Shown here piece after piece: positions 58,350 to 64,000 of a stretch of 64,000 bases of DNA. The translations under genes and the position numbers were made by a program. The first letter of the stretch is position 1. Each line of letters opens with the position of its first letter. The notes beneath the pieces are model-generated. The model was given only the letters and a program-made list of their open reading frames with translations, had not been told where the DNA came from and ran no database searches. The DNA comes from Calonectria ilicicola (Eukaryota > Ascomycota > Sordariomycetes > Hypocreales > Nectriaceae): NCBI GenBank assembly GCA_020809705.1, contig CP085831.1:3968001-4032000 (forward strand), given 5' to 3'.

Positions 58350-58951
58350 CTACTTCTCTTTGGAAAGATCTTCTTTGTCCGAGGTTATAATTTCGACCTG
58401 GAAGTCGCTAACAATGGTTTTGAGTTGTTCAACGTCCATAGATGCTTGTCCCCTCTTGAGAGCGCTGACATGTCCCCCAATCCATCGGATAAGAACAAAC
58501 TTTCCGTTTACGCGAAGGTAAGCATATTGAACTTGGTCCTTACGAAACATGGAAGGAAGGTCCGGAAAATCACAGCCGATGTCAATGGCGATGATCTTGT
58601 CTCCATTGTACTCAAAGCGAGCCCACGTGAAGTCGGACCCGGGAGTGTGGATCTGTGCGTAGGAGTACTTGACGTCTGGGCTAAAGGTAACCATTGTGAG
58701 CTTTTCAAAAAAGAGATGCTTCAGGCAAGCCTGAGGGAACCGGGGGAGAGGTATTGACCTTGGTGAGAACCTTGAAGACGTCAGCTCACCGAACATTTGC
58801 TTAGGTAATTCGTCATACCTCCAATTGCAGACGTGGCGGGCGAGCCTGGCGTCGTGGCATCGACACTTGACACTGCTGAACCAATAATCGAGTAGTGGCG
58901 CGTGTTAGTGTGGGTGACCATGTCGTAGATTGGAGGCATAAAGTGGGCCAT
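58350..58951 (-). CDS. ADF-homology (coactosin/cofilin-like) protein
   Basis: Two exons (58951-58790, 58730-58350) give about 180 residues; the intron is 59 nt with GTGAGC and CCCTCAG ends. The N-terminal 55 residues are Ser/Thr-rich and unlike cofilin (MAHFMPPIYDMVTHTNTRHY). The ADF-H domain follows, with DVKYSYAQIHTPGSDFTWARF and a coactosin-like C-terminal half FVLIRWIGGHVSALKRGQAS, including the central basic helix that binds F-actin in relatives. It ends with a charged tail (SDKEDLSKEK). Coactosins bind actin filaments without strong severing. Splicing of the first exon is my model; the domain itself is unambiguous in the second exon. Confidence 0.78.
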
Positions 58952-59760
58952 GGTTCAAACGAACCAGTAGCTGTCATCGGAATAGATCCCGTGCCACTTT
59001 GGTTCACCCGGTCAGGTTCGCTCTAATGCAGGGCGAGGTGCTCATTTCCAATGCTGATGTACCCACGATGTTGCAGCCATTATCAATCTGAATTAAAAAT
59101 CACGTGGAATTCAATCGAGACATCTGCTCTTGAGACCAGCCCATTGCCCTCGCGTGTCAGAAAACAACAAAGCACACGTGAGCACGTGCCAAGGCAATTA
59201 GCTACCCTACACTATTCCTTAACAGCCTTTTTTTTTCCAAGTTCTGGCTCTCTATTCTCTATTTTATTTCATTTCTCTATATACAGTAAATATATATTCT
59301 ATATGTGTACACGCTTTTGTTTTTGTCAATCGAATGATATATTATCTAGCCTCTGGTTGCGAACGTGAGATTTGCAGCCAGCATCACCTAGTGGTTAACA
59401 TCAATGGCTTGAACAGGGTGCGTGATTGCGTTTTGAGAACAGTGGCGCGTAGCAATTGATAATTTATGTTGGTTTGATATATTATGAGCCAAAATATATT
59501 ATTTGAATACATAGAAAAAGCAGCCATTATCAGCCATTCTTATAATATCGGTGCTGAGGCTACTTGTTGGTTGGCATACTTCAAGGGGGTGTTTCTGCCT
59601 GAAATTAGTGGGGTCGATGTCCTTTTGGCGCTAGTATGTTTATGGGATCTTCCGAACAAACCAACAATGACCAACCAAAGAATATTAGAATAAAAGCCGT
59701 ATCCCATTTCAATGTTCATGGTTGCCAATTTGAAATTTTTGTTTATATTAGAATCCAGAA
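58952..59760. other. Divergent intergenic region between ADF-like and sirtuin genes
   Basis: About 810 nt without supportable gene. A piece at about 59376-59400 (TAGTGGTTAACATCA) resembles a tRNA A box, but no B box or cloverleaf follows. AT-rich TATA-like stretches occur around 59277-59340. Confidence 0.4.
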
Positions 59761-61087
59761 ATGGCTGATTCCGCCCCCAAAGTTGCTGAGCGTGAACGTC
59801 ATGAGCCACCGAGCCATGTCGCTAAAAAGGCCCAGATTCTTGCCGACATGATCAAAGAAAGCACACATTTCATCGTATTTACGGGAGCCGGCATCTCTAC
59901 TTCTGCTGGTATGTTCTGAGAGACCACGGACACGTTTTGATTGATTCTTTGACAATTATCCAAGGAATCCCTGACTTCCGTGGCCCCGAAGGGGTTTGGA
60001 CATTACGGGCACAAGGGAAAAAAACCAGAGACGACGTAAACACGTTGCAGGCCATCCCCACGTCTACGCATATGGCTCTTGTGGAAATGCAGCATAGAGG
60101 ATTGTTAAAATATCTCATTAGCCAGAATTGTGATGGTCTACATCGAAGAAGCGGAATAGTGCCCGTAAGATGCATCATCCAATGCCCGTCGTCACGCTTG
60201 TGGTAACTAATAATGGACCCAGGAAAAAATTTCCGAAGTTCATGGTAATAATAATAGGGAATATTGCAAACAGTGTGGCAAGGAGTACATTCGTGGTAAT
60301 GGCTTTTCCATCCCCTGGCGCCTATTCTCTGCTGATGTCCAATTCCCTAGATTTTCGGGCCGTGGCCAAGTATGAGAAGACCGTTCATGACCACCGCACG
60401 GGAAGAAAATGCATTTTGTGCGGCGGAGCCTTACTTGACAGCATCATCAATTTCGATGAGCAATTGCCACCTATACCGCTCGCACAAGCCCGCGATCATG
60501 CGGCAAAGGCTGACCTTTGCCTGGTACTCGGCTCATCTTTGACGGTCACTCCATCAAATGAAATTCCTGAGATCGTCGGTGAAAGAGAGAATGCGAACTT
60601 GGTGATTTGCAATCTTCAATCGACACCGCTTGACAACCTTTGCAAACTGCGAATTTATTCCGACATTGACAGTTTGATGGTTGGGGTCATGAAACATCTC
60701 GATCTATCTATTCCTTCTTTTATTCTTCGTCGCCGATTTCTTGTTCAAATTGACTCCCACAGCGATTTTAGGCATCAGTTGATAGTTTGTGGTGTGGACG
60801 TCGACGCGACCCCAGTCTCGTTTCTCAAGTCTGTCAAGTTGGAAAATAACCGACGCCACATTCGCTCAGAACCCTTCTCGATTCAGTATCGAGGTGAGCT
60901 AGAGCCTGGAATGCAGTTTAATTTGGAACTGGAATTCATGGGAAACTACGGGGAACCGAATCTGAAGCTCATCCACGAATACAAGAGTAGTGACGATGGA
61001 AAGGCATTGTATCTTTTCGAATACAACCCCGGGACTGGCGAGTGGAGGACGGATCGCGCCAATACCATTGGCTCTGTGACTGTTTGA
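59761..61087 (+). CDS. Sirtuin, class IV (SIRT6/SIRT7-like) NAD-dependent deacylase with C-terminal extension
   Basis: Four exons (59761-59908, 59965-60164, 60223-60295, 60351-61087) give about 385 residues. NAD-binding motifs [20 protein letters not shown] and [12 protein letters not shown] (catalytic His) are intact; the zinc ribbon is C-x2-C (YCKQCGKE) and C-x2-C ([11 protein letters not shown]), joined across an intron; GSSLTV and the Asn-rich VICN strand complete the Rossmann fold. PEGVW and the short loop mark the SIRT6/7 class. Residues after about 265 form a beta-rich extension ([31 protein letters not shown]) not part of the catalytic core. The enzyme removes acyl groups from lysines, probably on histones in the nucleus. 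Sirtuins of this class silence subtelomeric and cluster genes in fungi; relevance to this window is speculative. Confidence 0.9.
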
Positions 61088-61452
61088 CTTGTTACATGTT
61101 CGTTAAACGCCCACGGGTAAAGCTGGGTCATTCAATTGTGAGAGTTCGCGATTTGGGTCTTTCCATATGTTCGCTGTGTCGACTGCACATCCTGATGCAT
61201 AGAGTGAATAAATTATAAAGCTTGGCATCAAAATTATTAAAATTGTTTGTCATAGCGGCATTCAGACTTTTGTAGACGAATGCATCTACCATGTCTTTTC
61301 GATTGCTCCTAGAGCCTGGGTTTCTTAGTCAGCTGACTCGACTCATCTGGTCAAGGGCTTGTCCGCATTGCGATGCGGCTTACATTTGTACTCCAGCACA
61401 AAACCAATAGCTATAGCTTTCTTTTCTTTTCACCATCCACCAACCCGTAATT
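61088..61452. promoter_or_regulatory. Promoter region of second Zn2Cys6 gene
   Basis: A 365-nt spacer without gene. A pyrimidine-rich tract (CTTTCTTTTCTTTTCACC, about 61419-61436) directly precedes the start, as in many fungal promoters. Confidence 0.4.
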
Positions 61453-62571
61453 ATGCGCAGATTCCATAAAAAGTCTAGGTTGGGCTGCAAACAGTGCAAA
61501 TTGCGCCGCAGCAAATGTGATGAGGCGCGACCGTTGTGCGGCCGGTGCTCTCGATCAAACCTTCAATGCTCTTTTCTCAATGAGGCACCAAATTTGCCGT
61601 CTCACTCTTCTTCCTCTTCTTCTCTAGTTGCCCAACCTTCCATACCACCAGATCCTTGGCTAGAGGACCGATACGGCTCATTCAACCACCGTCTGCTTTA
61701 CCATTTTCAGCACGACCAGTATCATCATACGAAATGGCTACATCCAGGCTTGAAAGATGTGCAGGGCTTATTCATTACGGCGGGGTTTGACGCGCCATAC
61801 CTAATGGATGAATTGTTGGCCTATGCGGCAGCACACAAGAGCACTCTTGATCACCAAACGAGGCAGCGTTATATTTTGGAGGCCACCAGGCTGCAAACTA
61901 GGGCTTTGGCATCCTATAACGGTGCACACAAACAAATATCCGCCTCCAATTGCCTTCCTATTTTTATCTTCTCGTCGTTGTTGAGTCATCACATTATCTT
62001 TTGTATGGGCTTATCGGTACATGATGGCCTCGACGCCCTCATTGACTATCTGACGCGTTCCATTGCAATCCACCGTGGACTCATCGCCATAGCAAAACTG
62101 TCCTGGCCCATGTTTCCCGAACAGATCCAAGAACGCTTGATGCGCAGTTGCAGGCGTGACATTGCACCCATACCGAGCAGCCCAGATTCTAGGGGAGAGT
62201 GTGATTCTCTCCTAATGAAGCTCTATACCGCTGACATGGATCGCGCATCTATCGAATCCCTTTGCCGCACTGTTGAGATCCTGCAAGATCGATTTGACAC
62301 CGTATGTACAACTAATTCTCATACTATGTGGGCTGCAGTTCAAGATTGGTTGGCGACAATACCACAGGACTACGTTACACTGCTTAATCAAAAGAAGCCG
62401 GAGGCGCTGGTGGTTCTGGCACATTTTGCTGTTCTATTACACCATGTTGCAGGACATTGGTTTGTGGGCGACTTGGGCATGCGCCTAATCCATCTTATTG
62501 ATAATCACTTGGGAACTGGCTGGGAGGACTGGCTAAGATGGCCGAATCGCACGAAGTTGGGCCAAGCTTGA
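61453..62571 (+). CDS. Zn2Cys6 transcription factor (sterol-uptake-regulator/Upc2-like class)
   Basis: A single-exon gene of 372 residues. The zinc cluster is near the N terminus: C-x2-C-x6-C-x5-C-x2-C-x6-C beginning CKQCKLRRSKCDEARPLCG, preceded by a basic stretch MRRFHKKSRLG. A Ser-rich linker follows, then the helical region WLHPGLKDVQGLFITAGF, LMDELLAYAAAHKSTL and LASYNGA typical of the Upc2/Ecm22-related fungal regulators without the large fungal_trans domain. It binds DNA at CGG triplets. Targets are unknown; it stands about 48 kb from the metabolic group and is divergently unrelated to its neighbours (tail-to-tail with the NTF2-like gene). Complete as a short member of its class. Confidence 0.87.
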   Translation: MRRFHKKSRLGCKQCKLRRSKCDEARPLCGRCSRSNLQCSFLNEAPNLPSHSSSSSSLVAQPSIPPDPWLEDRYGSFNHRLLYHFQHDQYHHTKWLHPGLKDVQGLFITAGFDAPYLMDELLAYAAAHKSTLDHQTRQRYILEATRLQTRALASYNGAHKQISASNCLPIFIFSSLLSHHIIFCMGLSVHDGLDALIDYLTRSIAIHRGLIAIAKLSWPMFPEQIQERLMRSCRRDIAPIPSSPDSRGECDSLLMKLYTADMDRASIESLCRTVEILQDRFDTVCTTNSHTMWAAVQDWLATIPQDYVTLLNQKKPEALVVLAHFAVLLHHVAGHWFVGDLGMRLIHLIDNHLGTGWEDWLRWPNRTKLGQA

Positions 62572-62763
62572 ACCTCACGGGGAGTTTTTTAATTTTTTTT
62601 TTTAGGATAAATTCACATATTGATAAAGGGAATAGTTGAGTTTGGGTAATGGATTTAGATATAGGAGAAAAGAATGACATTCAACAAGTGGTAAATTGAT
62701 CTTGTACCAGATCCCGCGTGCCACATCCGGGTTCCACCTGCTTGACAGCTTGACTGAATTTCC

Positions 62764-63246
62764 TTAGGCAGACGTAGAGGCCTTAATCTTTGCCGCGTGG
62801 TACGCTTTAATGCTGAGTCTGAAGTCCGCTGCCTCTTGCGTATCATTCTGCTGGTAAACCTTGATAATCTTGCTTGCATCCTCATTAAAGTCTAGGAACC
62901 ATGCAAACATTCGACTGAAGTTTTTCCCATCATTGAATGTCCCGCTCAGCTCAGACATAAGAGCTGACTTCATATTTATGGTGTCGATTGTGAGGTCGAA
63001 AATTTCGTGCGTGTCAAAGACGTAAAATTCCATGGTTCCAAATTCACCCTCATACTCGGCAGGGGTCATTGAAAAGTCTTCTGGCAAGCCCATTGATCGT
63101 AGGAAGTATGATGGACCAAGATATCGCACACAACCATCAGCTAGGTAATTGGATAATATGTGGATATCCTTTGTCTGGCTGGCGTCTATGTAGGATCTGA
63201 GGAACCCTTTGGTTGTTTTCTCGATGGCTCGAGTCAGTGTCGACAT
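62764..63246 (-). CDS. NTF2-like (SnoaL-type) small protein
   Basis: A single-exon gene of 160 residues starting at ATG 63246; the frame extends upstream to 63360 but without homologous character. Helices in the first 45 residues (RAIEKTTKGFLRSYIDASQ, HILSNYLADGCVRYLGP), then strands (GTMEFYVFDTHEIFDLTI, KSALMSELSGTF, FAWFLDFNEDASKIIKVYQ) fit the alpha+beta cone of the NTF2/SnoaL superfamily. In fungal clusters such proteins act as cyclases, isomerases or dehydratases; stand-alone ones are often of unknown role. No catalytic residue is identifiable with confidence. It is convergent with the Zn2Cys6 gene, 192 nt apart, so joint regulation is possible. Confidence 0.68.
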   Translation of the reverse strand: MSTLTRAIEKTTKGFLRSYIDASQTKDIHILSNYLADGCVRYLGPSYFLRSMGLPEDFSMTPAEYEGEFGTMEFYVFDTHEIFDLTIDTINMKSALMSELSGTFNDGKNFSRMFAWFLDFNEDASKIIKVYQQNDTQEAADFRLSIKAYHAAKIKASTSA

Positions 63247-64000
63247 TTTGTGAGTGTAAAACGAAAGATTTTGGAAGTTTAATTTGGATGAATCGTGGAC
63301 ATTTGATGATGAATCTCCCTTCTTAAGTATTTGAGAGTATTTCGCAGGACATCCTCTCAATGAAGTTCATGAATGAGCTGCTGTAGGTCCATCCAACCAC
63401 AAGTCTTGGTATACGACTATACGATCTTACGTCGCGGCATCCGCGCTCCACGCATAATTTCTGTAGACCTCGATATGTTGCCCAATCATAGCTCGCAGTG
63501 TACGCCTTTACGATCTTACGTGAGCTTGGGATTAAAGCCCTGACAATCGCGCTGTCAGCAAGCCTAACCTGACCTGGCACTTGGTGGACCCAGATATCAG
63601 CTCATTTCAACTTGATGAGCATTTTTGAATAGAGATAATTTAGTTAATATAAAATAAAGCCCTTCCAAAGAGTAGCGACTCGATTTAATTTGGGCTGATA
63701 GTATTCGAAAAACATCGGCGCGGGAGTGTGAAATTCTCGTCATTGACGCACTGCGTTACGCCATCCAAAGAGTGCATGCTATCTTATCTAGAAGGTACAT
63801 GCTTTAATCGAACCAGTACCTCTGTAGCATCATTCAATAAGTGTAGCATATCGCCTAACTTGTGCAGATTGATTATTAAGCTAGTTTGAGCTCCAAATGC
63901 TTTGCCCGGTGGGATTGTCGGCATCTATGATGCGGTTCGACGCCACGTGCTGACAAATAGCAATGATTTCCCAACCGTTTCGGTCTCCGAACAGAGCGCA
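63247..64000. other. Terminal intergenic region
   Basis: About 750 nt up to the window edge, presumably including the NTF2-like gene promoter. A 15-nt direct repeat, TACGATCTTACGT or near it, occurs around 63420 and 63510. No gene supported. Confidence 0.35.

Noticed and set aside
59376..59440. tRNA A-box-like sequence TAGTGGTTAACATCA
   Set aside because: No B box (GGTTCGANNCC) or cloverleaf downstream.

Overview
The window is nuclear DNA of a filamentous ascomycete (Pezizomycotina). Nearly all genes carry short introns of about 45-110 nt with GTRNGT donors and CTRAY-type branch points. Gene families typical of such fungi are present: Zn2Cys6 regulators, a HET-domain protein, a Helo-like death-fold protein, a NACHT/WD40 receptor and fungal P450s. 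The family mix would fit a Leotiomycetes or similar genome, but the sequence alone does not fix the class. No rRNA, confident tRNA, CRISPR array or intact transposon was seen.

Region 1 (about 1-22.5 kb) is a dense metabolic gene group: a partial SDR, a cytochrome P450, a Baeyer-Villiger monooxygenase, a type-B carboxylesterase, an HSL-type esterase, an MDR enone/alkenal reductase, a seven-exon Zn2Cys6 regulator, a cupin, an APC-family permease, an epoxide hydrolase with an in-frame stop, and a thiamine-diphosphate 2-keto-acid decarboxylase. There is no PKS, NRPS or terpene synthase. Monooxygenase plus two ester hydrolases plus reductases plus an uptake permease plus a dedicated regulator therefore reads more like a catabolic or detoxification cluster (ketone to ester to acid and alcohol) than a classical biosynthetic one. 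Several promoters in it contain CCGGA/TCCGG palindromic motifs of the kind Zn2Cys6 proteins bind, which suggests shared control by the regulator at 11141-13794.

Region 2 (22.6-31.2 kb) alternates recognition/death genes and housekeeping-type enzymes: a HET-domain protein, a four-exon ceramide synthase (Lag1/TLC), a proline iminopeptidase and a Helo-like N-terminal-domain protein.

Region 3 (32-49 kb) is sparse and partly decayed. It holds an 83-residue Cys/Gly/Pro-rich protein gene, a relic with three in-frame TAG codons, an F-box-like protein, a small secreted peptide precursor with a Lys-Arg site, a Ser/Thr-rich secreted protein, a badly eroded P450 pseudogene that gene finders would miss, a large multi-pass membrane protein, a dual-specificity phosphatase and an unidentified relic beside a pair of DNA hairpins.

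Region 4 (49.5-64 kb) has a metzincin protease fused to three H-type lectin repeats, a zinc alcohol dehydrogenase, a NACHT receptor whose WD40 half is cut off by one TGA, an ADF/coactosin-like protein, a class IV (SIRT6/7-like) sirtuin with a C-terminal extension, a second Zn2Cys6 regulator and an NTF2-like protein.

Exon models below were derived by hand from reading frame, splice signals and family motifs; where summed, exon lengths are divisible by three. Family assignments come from motif recognition, not database searches.
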